A stretch of DNA of 14,443 bases from Yoonia sp. (GTDB taxonomy: Bacteria > Pseudomonadota > Alphaproteobacteria > Rhodobacterales > Rhodobacteraceae): assembly GCA_020627605.1 (NCBI GenBank), contig JAHDGO010000026.1:1-14443 (forward strand). Reading direction: 5' to 3'. Below the pieces are notes generated by a model. It made no database searches, was not told the DNA's origin, and was given only the letters and a program-made list of their open reading frames with translations. Of the stretch, positions 7,365 through 14,111 are shown one piece after another. Every line of letters starts with the position of its first letter. Within the stretch, counting starts at the first letter, position 1. The translations under genes were made by a program, and so were the position numbers.

Positions 7365-8137
7365 CAGCCCAACAGGGCCTTCCACGCCCGGTGCAACGCA
7401 GGAATGGCATCTGCGCCGTGGCTCAGCAGCACAAGACTGTCATCTGACAGGGCCAGCGTGGTTGAACTGCCGTCAGCCATGGCGCTGTCCAGACAGATGA
7501 ATTGCGGCCCCTCTGTGACGCGACGCAGCTTGTCCTGCCGCGCCAAAAACGCCGAAACCTGGGTTTCCAGCATGGTTTGCAGGGGGGCAACGTCGCCTTT
7601 CTGCTCCAGCACTTCACCCTCTTCAAGGTGGATCATCGCGGTCGCTGCACCGCGCGCGATCTTGGCGAAACGTGCAAAGGGCGGCTGAGGTGTCGTGTCA
7701 ACGTCCACCTCCCAAAGCTCGGCAAGTCCCATGGCAGAGACGCCACGCTCGCCACCCTTGCCAAATGGTGCTGGCGGCAGGCTGCGCACGCTCAGCCTGT
7801 TCGCCGCGTCGCAGGCCCGCGTCAGGACGGCCTTGGCGGCATCCAGCACTGCGGGTTCTTCACGTGACAGCGTTTCCCCGACAACGGTTTCTGCCTGCGG
7901 GTCGCTGACGGCTGAAATACCCCGCAGCCGCCGGCCAGCCGCAACAACACGAAAAATCCGCCCGTCGGCATCAAATTCCAGTTCACGCTCAAGAATGGTA
8001 TCGTCAATGACGCCCAGAATGGCCGCAAGCGGGCCCGGCTCTCCACCGATTGAGATCACCCTTGCGCCCTGTTCAAACACCACGTCCGTCGCGGCAAGTG
8101 CGGCGATCTTCTGTGATAAGGCGGCCAGGTCGTTCAT
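7364..8137 (-). CDS. Unrecognised 257-residue protein in the GTPase cluster; C-terminal part possibly Roadblock-like
   Basis: I do not recognise this family. It has no signal peptide or membrane segment. The N-terminal part (1-85) contains short strands such as ARVISIGGEPGPLAAILG and ELEFDADGRIFRVVAAGRR. A middle region (105-150) includes a Gly-rich stretch, APFGKGGERG. The last 100 residues run strand (TAMIHLEEGEVLEQ), long helix (LQTMLETQVSAFLARQDKL), strands (QFICLDS, TTLALSDDSLVLLSHG), final helix (ALHRAWKALL). That order resembles a Roadblock/LC7 domain; this is a reading by eye, not a profile match. It lies 31 bases after the 120-residue gene and overlaps the hydrolase start by one base (TGATG), so it is cotranscribed and probably translationally coupled. 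The gene is real; the function is unknown. Confidence 0.82.
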   Translation of the reverse strand: MNDLAALSQKIAALAATDVVFEQGARVISIGGEPGPLAAILGVIDDTILERELEFDADGRIFRVVAAGRRLRGISAVSDPQAETVVGETLSREEPAVLDAAKAVLTRACDAANRLSVRSLPPAPFGKGGERGVSAMGLAELWEVDVDTTPQPPFARFAKIARGAATAMIHLEEGEVLEQKGDVAPLQTMLETQVSAFLARQDKLRRVTEGPQFICLDSAMADGSSTTLALSDDSLVLLSHGADAIPALHRAWKALLG

Positions 8138-8168
8138 GTGTCTGTATCTCGTTGAAATTGCTGGGCGG

Positions 8169-8531
8169 TCAGTTGCCGCGGCTCATGCGGTTGAGCCGAT
8201 CTCGGGCATCAATCAGAAATGTCTCTACGTCAAGCTCTGGCGTGCAGATACAGCACAAGACATCGTTTGGTTCATCCTGCGCGCGGACAAACAGCCGCAG
8301 CGCGTCCTTGCTGGCGACCAGTGCCGCCTCGCTTGATGTTTCTCCCAGCGCCACCTTGTCGCCTGCACCCAGCATCAGCGCAGCCTCTGCGCATAATCCG
8401 TCCAGCGCCTCGCGCGGCAAATCTGCATTTGTATCTGTCACAAGGATCATCTGCGTCGACAAATCGGCAAAGGCCAATGTCTTGCAATTCGCAAATGTAC
8501 CGCGCAATGCGTCCAACTCTTCAATAACCAT
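8169..8531 (-). CDS. Small cytoplasmic protein, tentatively Roadblock/LC7-like
   Basis: A 120-residue protein without signal or membrane segments. The pattern read by eye is helix (2-14), strand (17-22, LAFADL), strand (27-32, QMILVT), helix (39-55, PREALDGLCAEAALMLG), three strands (66-73 SEAALVAS, 76-83 ALRLFVRA, 89-96 NDVLCCIC), helix (99-115, LDVETFLIDARDRLNRM). This helix-strand-strand-helix-three strands-helix order is that of Roadblock/LC7 domains, which dimerise and act as regulators or GAPs of small GTPases (MglB for MglA). Its place directly downstream of a GTPase gene fits such a role. No catalytic motif is visible, so the assignment rests on topology and context only. The ribosome-binding site is weak (GGTGGG about seven bases upstream). 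A 78-base gap with a palindrome separates it from GTPase C. Confidence 0.8.
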   Translation of the reverse strand: MVIEELDALRGTFANCKTLAFADLSTQMILVTDTNADLPREALDGLCAEAALMLGAGDKVALGETSSEAALVASKDALRLFVRAQDEPNDVLCCICTPELDVETFLIDARDRLNRMSRGN

Positions 8532-8592
8532 GTTTCACCCACCAGTTTTGTCCCAAGACTTCCCTACGTGAAAATCTTGCCTCTGTAAAACA

Positions 8593-8605
8593 TGACGAGT
8601 CGTCA
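8593..8605. promoter_or_regulatory. Palindrome TGACGA-G-TCGTCA between GTPase C and the 120-residue gene
   Basis: A perfect inverted repeat, five bases after the GTPase C stop. Read on the minus strand, the direction of transcription, it is followed by TGTTTTA, so it could be a weak attenuating hairpin (5-bp stem, 3-base loop) or a protein-binding site. The stem is too short for a confident terminator. The remainder of the 78-base gap shows nothing I can name. Confidence 0.35.
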
Positions 8606-8609
8606 GGGA

Positions 8610-9491
8610 TCAGGATGTCCTGATGATCTGCCCAGACGGGGCATCAGGGGTCGGGTTGCCATCGTCCGGGGTTGCTGGCCTTGCAGGGCGCGGCGTATCC
8701 GTCTGGCGTTGAACCCGGCGGGGCATGACGGGTGTCACGACAGGTGCAGGGATCGGCGTGTCATCAGCATAGTTATAAAGCGCTTCATCCGTGCGCGATG
8801 ACAGGTCTTGCAGGGTTTCGATGCTGTCGATCAGATGCTGCGTGAACGGCCCGGCACCGCTGGCATCCCACAATTCATAGTCTTCACCAGCCTGAATGGC
8901 CTGCAACAGGGACACCGGGAAAACCGCGCCGAACTGGCCCGCAGTCTCGCGCTTGACCCGTTTGAGCACGCGCAACCGGTCCCGGTCATTGATCAGCTTG
9001 TCGTAGCGGGTGATCAGCAGGATCGAATTGTCGCGCACGGCCTGCGGCATGGTCTCCCAGACCGCAGCCTCTGACTGACGCCAAGCCTGGGTCGCATGGG
9101 TGCACCAGATCACAGCGTCAACCTCGCTCAGCATACGTTCCCAGACGGTCGAGGCCATGTTCGGGTCAGAGATGCCGGGAAAGTCGATCAGGTCGCAGAC
9201 CTGCAGGATATCGCTTTGCATGAACAGGCGGATCACGCGGGTTTCGTCAACCGGGATACCTTCCAGCTGTTCCAGCGATACAGGTTCTGTCGTGCCATCC
9301 ATGTCCACGCGGTAAGGCGCGTCATCACCATAGGAAATCCAGACGGGTGACAGCCGCGTCGCTGTCACCTTTTCCGGCAGCGGGCGTGCCCCCATCAGCA
9401 GATTGGACAGGGTGCTTTTGCCGGCGCTGAATTCGCCCATCAGGGCAACGCGCGGCTTGCGCCCGCGCAGCGAGGTGTCAGCGGTCATCAT
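8610..9491 (-). CDS. GTPase C: dynamin-like P-loop GTPase with Pro-rich tail
   Basis: A 293-residue GTPase with a full set of recognisable motifs. G1/Walker A is GEFSAGKS (19-26); a likely G2 Thr is in KVTATR (43-45); G3 is DFPG (103-106); G4 is TRYD (161-164), a variant of N/TKxD. The GEFSAGKST loop is characteristic of the Dynamin_N/YjdA-like class rather than of Ras- or Era-type GTPases. After the G domain, a Pro-rich, probably disordered tail (about 245-285) replaces the helical stalk of full dynamins. Its first ATG (9491) overlaps the stop of GTPase B by one base (TGATGATG); a second ATG at 9488 is equally usable, with GGAG upstream. Residues 125-175 align by eye with GTPase A (WCT..., then MP followed by a G4), so the two appear to be paralogues. 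Confidence 0.9.
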   Translation of the reverse strand: MMTADTSLRGRKPRVALMGEFSAGKSTLSNLLMGARPLPEKVTATRLSPVWISYGDDAPYRVDMDGTTEPVSLEQLEGIPVDETRVIRLFMQSDILQVCDLIDFPGISDPNMASTVWERMLSEVDAVIWCTHATQAWRQSEAAVWETMPQAVRDNSILLITRYDKLINDRDRLRVLKRVKRETAGQFGAVFPVSLLQAIQAGEDYELWDASGAGPFTQHLIDSIETLQDLSSRTDEALYNYADDTPIPAPVVTPVMPRRVQRQTDTPRPARPATPDDGNPTPDAPSGQIIRTS

Positions 9492-11581
9492 CAGGCGGCT
9501 CCATCCTCTTTGTAGGCGGCAGGGGCGGCGTCACGCAGCTCTTCAAAGATGTATTCGAAAAGCTCATCACGTTCTTGCTGGGCCTTGATGCCAAAGATGT
9601 TTTCCAGATCATTCATGTCGATCTCGGATTTATTGCTGATGTCCTGCAACAGGGCGCGCTGCTCAGCGATAAATTCGGTCAGTTCAGCGACGGCGGTTGC
9701 CCGGATGTCGTCGGCTTGCCGGACCTTCAACTCATCAACGATGGGGGCAGTTTCAGCCTCGATCAGGTCGTAGAAACCGCTGGCGAACGCGCGATAGCCT
9801 TTGCGGCGCTTCCACCAGCCTTTCCACCATGATGTCTGCAGATCCAGCGCGATGGTCTGACCCAAAGAGACAGGGGCGGGAATTTCCGGGGCATCCGGCG
9901 GTGTGATGGTGAAGTTTTCCACCGCGACGCCAAAGGCCGCACGATAGGTTTCCGCCAGATCATCGGCGGCTGCACCATAAACCTGCTGGCAGGTGGACGA
10001 CACGTTGCGGCGCATCACCTGATAGCTGGTGCGCAACAACATGCGCAGTCCGTCGGGGCTGTATTGCCAGATTTCATCTTCGCCGTTCGTTTCCAGATGC
10101 TGCAGCAATGATTCCAGCGCACGGTCAAGAAAACGTTTATGCGACTGATCCACACGGGATCCGAATTGCTGAAACACGATATCAAGACGGTCGTTGAGGA
10201 ACTTGAGGTTCTCGGCCTCCAGCTTGTCCAGATGGCTGTCCAATGCCTGCGGCGCCATCACCTCCAGTGTGTCGCCGTCCAGACGCATGGACACCACCGC
10301 GCTAGAGGCGCGAACGCCCCCGACAAGGTTCAGGGCACGCTTGCGCGATGCGGTCATGATCTCGGCGCCGGGGCCCTCGACAATCCGTTCAGAGATAGCG
10401 CGATACAGCTGCGGCACACCTGACAGGTGCCAGACCATTTCATTGGTCTCCATGCTGCCGGCATCCACGTTCAATGCGACCTCGGCCCAGTTGAACATGG
10501 CCTCGGCACTGTCGTCGACGATATCGTCCATGCTTTCGCCAAGGGCGATGTTGGCCCAATAGGCGCTGCCGAAAATGACCTCTGGGTTTTCAGGGCCGTT
10601 GTTGTCGGCCAGCGTCTGCAGAATACTGTCGCGGATTTCCGGGACCTGCGCGGCCGGATCAGACAATTCGTCGATCCGGTTCACAAAGATGATGACCTCG
10701 CGCGCTTTCACGTTCGAGATCAGGCGGATCAGGCCCATGTCCATCGAGCTCAGCGCCTGATGGGCCGACAGCACCACAACACAAATACGGCTTTCGCGCA
10801 GGGCGTTGATGGTGATCTGCTCGCGCATCATGAAGGTGTCGTTGACGCCCGGCGTATCCCGGATGCACAGCGGCACCGGGATCGCCTTGGCATCAAGATA
10901 GAGATCAGCGGATTTGGTGATATCGGCAAAGCGACCCTGCTGGTCCTCTTCGTCAAGATCCTCGAAATCGTCGCCCATGCAGACATAGCGCTGCACCAGA
11001 TCGTCGTTCAGCTCGGCGTAATTGTGTTTTTGTCCCAGCAGCAGCTCAAACTTGCGCCCAAGGCGCATTTTGGTCTTTTCACGCATCTCTGCGATCTGCG
11101 CGCGGACTTTATCAAGCTCTTCATCGGCCCCGGCACGGGCGGACAATTCGCCGATTCGACCGCCATTCTCCACCAGATGGTCCCATTCGCCCTGGCTGAA
11201 GAACTGAAAACTGGCGGTCGGCGCATCATCCGGCAACGGGGCATTGAGATGCAAAGAGGTCACAACCGAGGTCCACGGGTTCACATCAGCAGGCAGCAAA
11301 TCGGGCCGTCCGATCATTGCGTTGACCAGCGATGTCTTGCCCGCCTTGATCTGTCCGATCATCGTGATGCTTGGTTCAAACGCGCGTAACTGTTTGATAA
11401 GCTTGTTTGATTTCTTGTCGGCATCCTGACCGCCCAGTTTCACGACATCAAAAAGCGTCGCCTCCAGATCGGTGACGTCGTCGTGAAAACCCTCCAGCTT
11501 TTCCAAGCCGTGCCGCATGAACGGGTGGTGTGCTGCGGGGACTTTGAAACCGTCGCCTTTCGCCAGCTCTTCCATCTTCAT
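9491..11581 (-). CDS. GTPase B: bacterial dynamin-like GTPase
   Basis: A 696-residue dynamin-superfamily protein. After a 70-residue helical N terminus, G1 is GQIKAGKTS (76-84), a likely G2 is PWTSVVT (102-108), G3 is DTPG (242-245) and G4 is NRID (301-304). The remainder is mostly predicted helix, as in the neck and trunk of bacterial dynamin-like proteins. At 585-594 the motif WWKGWWKRRK, followed by GYRAFASGFYDL, joins aromatic and basic residues like an interfacial membrane-binding paddle; no ordinary transmembrane helix is evident. Such proteins bind and remodel membranes, driven by GTP. The start is ambiguous: ATG 11581 has GAGGA nine bases upstream, while ATG 11575 has AGGA at six bases. 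It overlaps GTPase C by one base, so the two are coupled, as in other paired bacterial dynamins. Exact cellular role unknown. Confidence 0.93.
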   Translation of the reverse strand: MKMEELAKGDGFKVPAAHHPFMRHGLEKLEGFHDDVTDLEATLFDVVKLGGQDADKKSNKLIKQLRAFEPSITMIGQIKAGKTSLVNAMIGRPDLLPADVNPWTSVVTSLHLNAPLPDDAPTASFQFFSQGEWDHLVENGGRIGELSARAGADEELDKVRAQIAEMREKTKMRLGRKFELLLGQKHNYAELNDDLVQRYVCMGDDFEDLDEEDQQGRFADITKSADLYLDAKAIPVPLCIRDTPGVNDTFMMREQITINALRESRICVVVLSAHQALSSMDMGLIRLISNVKAREVIIFVNRIDELSDPAAQVPEIRDSILQTLADNNGPENPEVIFGSAYWANIALGESMDDIVDDSAEAMFNWAEVALNVDAGSMETNEMVWHLSGVPQLYRAISERIVEGPGAEIMTASRKRALNLVGGVRASSAVVSMRLDGDTLEVMAPQALDSHLDKLEAENLKFLNDRLDIVFQQFGSRVDQSHKRFLDRALESLLQHLETNGEDEIWQYSPDGLRMLLRTSYQVMRRNVSSTCQQVYGAAADDLAETYRAAFGVAVENFTITPPDAPEIPAPVSLGQTIALDLQTSWWKGWWKRRKGYRAFASGFYDLIEAETAPIVDELKVRQADDIRATAVAELTEFIAEQRALLQDISNKSEIDMNDLENIFGIKAQQERDELFEYIFEELRDAAPAAYKEDGAA

Positions 11582-11643
11582 TCCTGTCCGTCCTCAATCA
11601 TCATTCAAACCGCCCTTGCGGGCATCGGCGTCATCGTCAAACA

Positions 11644-11658
11644 CAGTGAATACCACTG
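11644..11658. promoter_or_regulatory. Small dyad CAGTG-N5-CACTG upstream of GTPase B
   Basis: A perfect 5-base inverted repeat spaced by AATAC, in the 156-base gap and downstream of the proposed -10. It could be a regulator site, but arms this short also occur by chance. Confidence 0.25.
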
Positions 11659-11668
11659 ATTTTATTGC

Positions 11669-11696
11669 CATATAGGAAACAGACCCGCAGGGCAAA
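11669..11696 (-). promoter_or_regulatory. Candidate promoter for GTPase B and downstream genes
   Basis: Read on the minus strand, TTTGCC (11696-11691) and TATATG (11674-11669) are separated by 16 bases in the AT-richest part of the 156-base gap between GTPase A and GTPase B. The hexamers match only three and four consensus positions. The gap itself suggests an independent transcript for B, C and the downstream genes, but read-through from GTPase A is not excluded because no convincing terminator is visible. Confidence 0.3.
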
Positions 11697-11737
11697 ATTG
11701 TGACATTGGCCGTAGCGCAGTTGCAGATTTACACCAC

Positions 11738-13201
11738 TCAGGCCGCCAGATCCGCCTGCAACTCCTGCTTAATCTGGAGCATGAGCCCCACCGCTTCAAG
11801 GGCCGCGCTGTCACGCTTTTCCATTTGCATCAGCTGCACCAGATCAGCCGCATCAAAGGCCGTGTCGCGGGCGCGCTGAATGGAGGGATCCATGTCGTCG
11901 CCGTTGTCGTTGAGATAGTCAGTGACCCACTGCACTTCGTCAACGGTTAGGGCGATCACCTCTGACGCGCCGCTTTCCGCCAGCGCGGCCTTCAGTGCAT
12001 CCGCCTGTGCGGCCAGACGGGCGATCACATGCTCGTAGGCGGCGCGTGTCGCAGGGCTGACCGGTGTGGGCATGGGTGCCGCCGTCAAGCTTGCTGAGGC
12101 CTCTTCCACGGGCTGCACCGGCGCTGGCGCGGCCTCTGGCTCTGTCTGCGGCTCCGGCGCAGGCCCTGCGGCCTCTTGCGCCTTACGCTCTGCAATGGCG
12201 CGCAACCTTGCCACGGCGGCACTGGGCTGTGCCGGTGTTGCCGCCCCTGGCGCTGTTTCCGGCTCGGGCGGCGTTGGTGCAACGGCAACGGGGTTCGCTG
12301 CAGGTTCAGGTGCGGGCGGTTGTGGCGGTGTTTCTGGTTCTGGTTCTGGTTCTGCCTCTGGCGCGGCGTCCTGCGCCAGCAAGCTGGCATGCTGGGCCAA
12401 CAGGATATCGGCCTGATCGACTGCCGACTGGCGACCCATTTCGACCTGTTTCAGAACCGCAGAAATCAGGGCTGATCCACCGCTGCCGCGCATCTTGTCC
12501 TTGTTGACCGTGCCGTCCGGCAAACGGGCGGCCAGCGCGCTGAGCGTGGCGATCGGCAAGACCTGATTGAATTCGTCCTGCGCTGTATTGCGCAGGTGAT
12601 CCAGCGTCGCGGCAAGGGCACCCTGATCGTCCAGCACATCGGCCTTTGTGACCATCAACAACGCATGGTCCTTGATCACATCAGGCATCGGGGACCAGAT
12701 CTGCTGTTCTGTCGCGGTAAAGCTTTGCGTGCACCAAAGGGCAATGTCACTGCGCTTGGCAGCCCATTGTGAGGCCTTCTGCTGTGCGGTGATATCGTCG
12801 GGGGCGACAACCTCCAGCACGGAAATCTTGCCAAGGGCGGGCAATGGCAGGTGCATATCGACAAAAACCGGGGACAGGGCCGCAATCGCTTCTGGATCGG
12901 CACCCTCGACGGTCTGTTTGCTGCCGTCAGGCAGGGTGCAGGTTGCGGTCGCAACCTCGCCATGGGTCAGCTGCAGACTTGGCAGTGACAGACCCTCTGG
13001 CAACAGATCGCTGCCCACCAGCAGGTTCAGCACGGTGGACTTTCCCGACTGCGGCAGTCCCAAAAGCGCAAGGCGCACCGGCTTTTGCAGGCGCGCCAAC
13101 AGCTTCTCGGCTGTCATTTGCACATCGTCTGGCAGCACACGGGCATTCACAGCCTCGGTCAGCGCGGCCTGAACCCGGTTTCCCAGGGATTGATTCGACA
13201 T
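11738..13201 (-). CDS. GTPase A: P-loop GTPase-like protein with degenerate G3 and Pro/Glu-rich linker
   Basis: A 487-residue protein in three parts. The G-like domain (about 40-265) has Walker A GLPQSGKST (48-56) and G4 TKAD (185-188), but where GTPase C has LIDFPG this protein has VLEVVAP (128-134), so the DxxG motif is missing. Flanking sequence (ALWCTQ, IWSPMP, HALLMVTKAD, then a helix ending in LPIATLSAL) parallels GTPase C. A low-complexity linker rich in Pro, Glu and Ala (about 280-385) follows, then a helical C-terminal domain (395-487). It may bind nucleotide without hydrolysing it well, acting as a scaffold or regulatory partner; this is inference. ATG 13201 overlaps the SDR stop by one base (TAATG) and has a near-perfect GGAGGT ribosome-binding site, so coupling to the SDR is likely. 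Confidence 0.88.
   Translation of the reverse strand: MSNQSLGNRVQAALTEAVNARVLPDDVQMTAEKLLARLQKPVRLALLGLPQSGKSTVLNLLVGSDLLPEGLSLPSLQLTHGEVATATCTLPDGSKQTVEGADPEAIAALSPVFVDMHLPLPALGKISVLEVVAPDDITAQQKASQWAAKRSDIALWCTQSFTATEQQIWSPMPDVIKDHALLMVTKADVLDDQGALAATLDHLRNTAQDEFNQVLPIATLSALAARLPDGTVNKDKMRGSGGSALISAVLKQVEMGRQSAVDQADILLAQHASLLAQDAAPEAEPEPEPETPPQPPAPEPAANPVAVAPTPPEPETAPGAATPAQPSAAVARLRAIAERKAQEAAGPAPEPQTEPEAAPAPVQPVEEASASLTAAPMPTPVSPATRAAYEHVIARLAAQADALKAALAESGASEVIALTVDEVQWVTDYLNDNGDDMDPSIQRARDTAFDAADLVQLMQMEKRDSAALEAVGLMLQIKQELQADLAA
12332..12355 (-). repeat. Hexanucleotide repeat encoding Glu-Pro units
   Basis: Four tandem copies of TTCTGG on the plus strand (the last ending in C) lie within the GTPase A linker and encode alternating Glu-Pro on the minus strand. 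The unit is a multiple of three, so length changes by slippage would alter the linker without a frameshift. Confidence 0.8.
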
Positions 13202-13974
13202 TACTTACCTCCGGCGGCCATTTTAGCCGGCGGCTCTGCCGCTTCAACACATTGCATCACAACCTCGGCCACCTGATCGGCAGTTTGGTAGATATCGCTG
13301 CCATCCGCCCGCGCCTGTGCGCCCGCAACATACTTCTGCAAGATCGGCAGATATTCGTCTTCCAACATGCCCCCCGTCTCTTGCACATGTTTCATGACGT
13401 TGGCCGCAAATTCGGACTGGATGCCGCCCGGTTCGACCGTTGTGAAGTGGATCCCGAAGTTCGGGGTCACATAGCAGGCCAGCGCCTCGGTATATCCTTC
13501 GACCGCAAATTTGGCGGCGCAATAAATCTCGTTGAACGGCTGCCCAACAAGCCCGCCGACAGATGAAATCGTCACGACATGCCCCGCGCGCGCCTTGCGC
13601 ATATGCGGGATCACGGCCTTCGTGCAGCGCACGACACCGGTGAAATTCACATCCATCACCCAGTTGATGTCATCCAGACTGGCCTGCTCTGTCGTGCGGA
13701 CGAAACCAGCACCTGCGTTGTTGATCAGCGTATCGATCCGCCCTTCGGCTTGAATGATCTCATCAACCGCGGCCGTCACACTGTCGTCGTCCTGCACGTC
13801 AAGTGCCAAAACCTTCAAAGACACGCCCGCCGCGCTTGCCGCGGCATCAAGCGTGTCGCGCTTCGCCAAATTGCGCATGGTTGCGTAAACCGTGTGGCCC
13901 GCCTTGGCGGCCTGAACGGCAATGCTAACGCCGAGACCGGAGGACGTTCCGGTGATCAGGATGACTTTCGACAT
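13201..13974 (-). CDS. Short-chain dehydrogenase/reductase (classical SDR)
   Basis: A 257-residue NAD(P)-dependent oxidoreductase with all classical SDR motifs: TGTSSGLG (8-15, cofactor loop), NNAG (85-88), catalytic Ser138, and YCAAK giving Tyr151 and Lys155. Arg33 in YATMRN after the second strand suggests NADP preference. The substrate is not predictable. The start at ATG 13974 is chosen because AAGGAG lies six bases upstream and MSKVILITG is a standard SDR beginning; longer in-frame starts up to 14031 would run coding sequence across the operator palindrome. It shares one base with the GTPase A start (TAATG), which is unusual company for an SDR. The divergent TetR gene probably controls it. 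Confidence 0.94.
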   Translation of the reverse strand: MSKVILITGTSSGLGVSIAVQAAKAGHTVYATMRNLAKRDTLDAAASAAGVSLKVLALDVQDDDSVTAAVDEIIQAEGRIDTLINNAGAGFVRTTEQASLDDINWVMDVNFTGVVRCTKAVIPHMRKARAGHVVTISSVGGLVGQPFNEIYCAAKFAVEGYTEALACYVTPNFGIHFTTVEPGGIQSEFAANVMKHVQETGGMLEDEYLPILQKYVAGAQARADGSDIYQTADQVAEVVMQCVEAAEPPAKMAAGGK

Positions 13975-14008
13975 ATCTGGCTCCTTGCTGGGGGCTGTCA
14001 TAGAGTTA

Positions 14009-14024
14009 ATGAGCACTTGCTCAT
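14009..14024. promoter_or_regulatory. Probable TetR-family operator ATGAGCA-CT-TGCTCAT
   Basis: A perfect 7-base inverted repeat with a 2-base centre, 35 bases upstream of the SDR start and 88 bases upstream of the TetR start. Size and symmetry are typical of TetR-family operators in divergent regulator-target pairs. It would block transcription into the SDR-GTPase A unit, and perhaps tetR, until a ligand is bound. Promoter hexamers around it are not clear enough to call. Confidence 0.65.
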
Positions 14025-14111
14025 CTATCATCTTTCAAGCACGCTGTATATAGCTTGTGCAAGACCTATTCCGGGTCTGATATTTGCCAGGGATCGCAAG
14101 AGGAGACAGGT

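Noticed and set aside
7365..7385. GTG start at 7385 for the hydrolase
   Set aside because: Possible, but ATG 7364 is exactly coupled to the preceding stop (TGATG), and the added residues are not family-conserved.
10427..11389. A 320-codon open frame on the plus strand opposite GTPase B
   Set aside because: It covers the G1 to G4 motifs of GTPase B on the other strand, is rich in His/Gln/Arg as antisense frames are, and has no recognisable family.
11612..11623. GCCC-TTGC-GGGC hairpin as a terminator after GTPase A
   Set aside because: The stem is only four pairs, no T-run follows on either strand, and it lies close to the GTPase B start rather than after the GTPase A stop.
12066..12416. A Gly/Ala/Ser-rich open frame on the plus strand opposite the GTPase A linker
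   Set aside because: Its composition is the mirror of the Pro/Glu/Ala linker repeats; no independent coding signal.
13975..14031. Extended start of the SDR at 14031
   Set aside because: The extra 19 residues would run over the operator palindrome and do not look like SDR sequence; ATG 13974 has a good ribosome-binding site.
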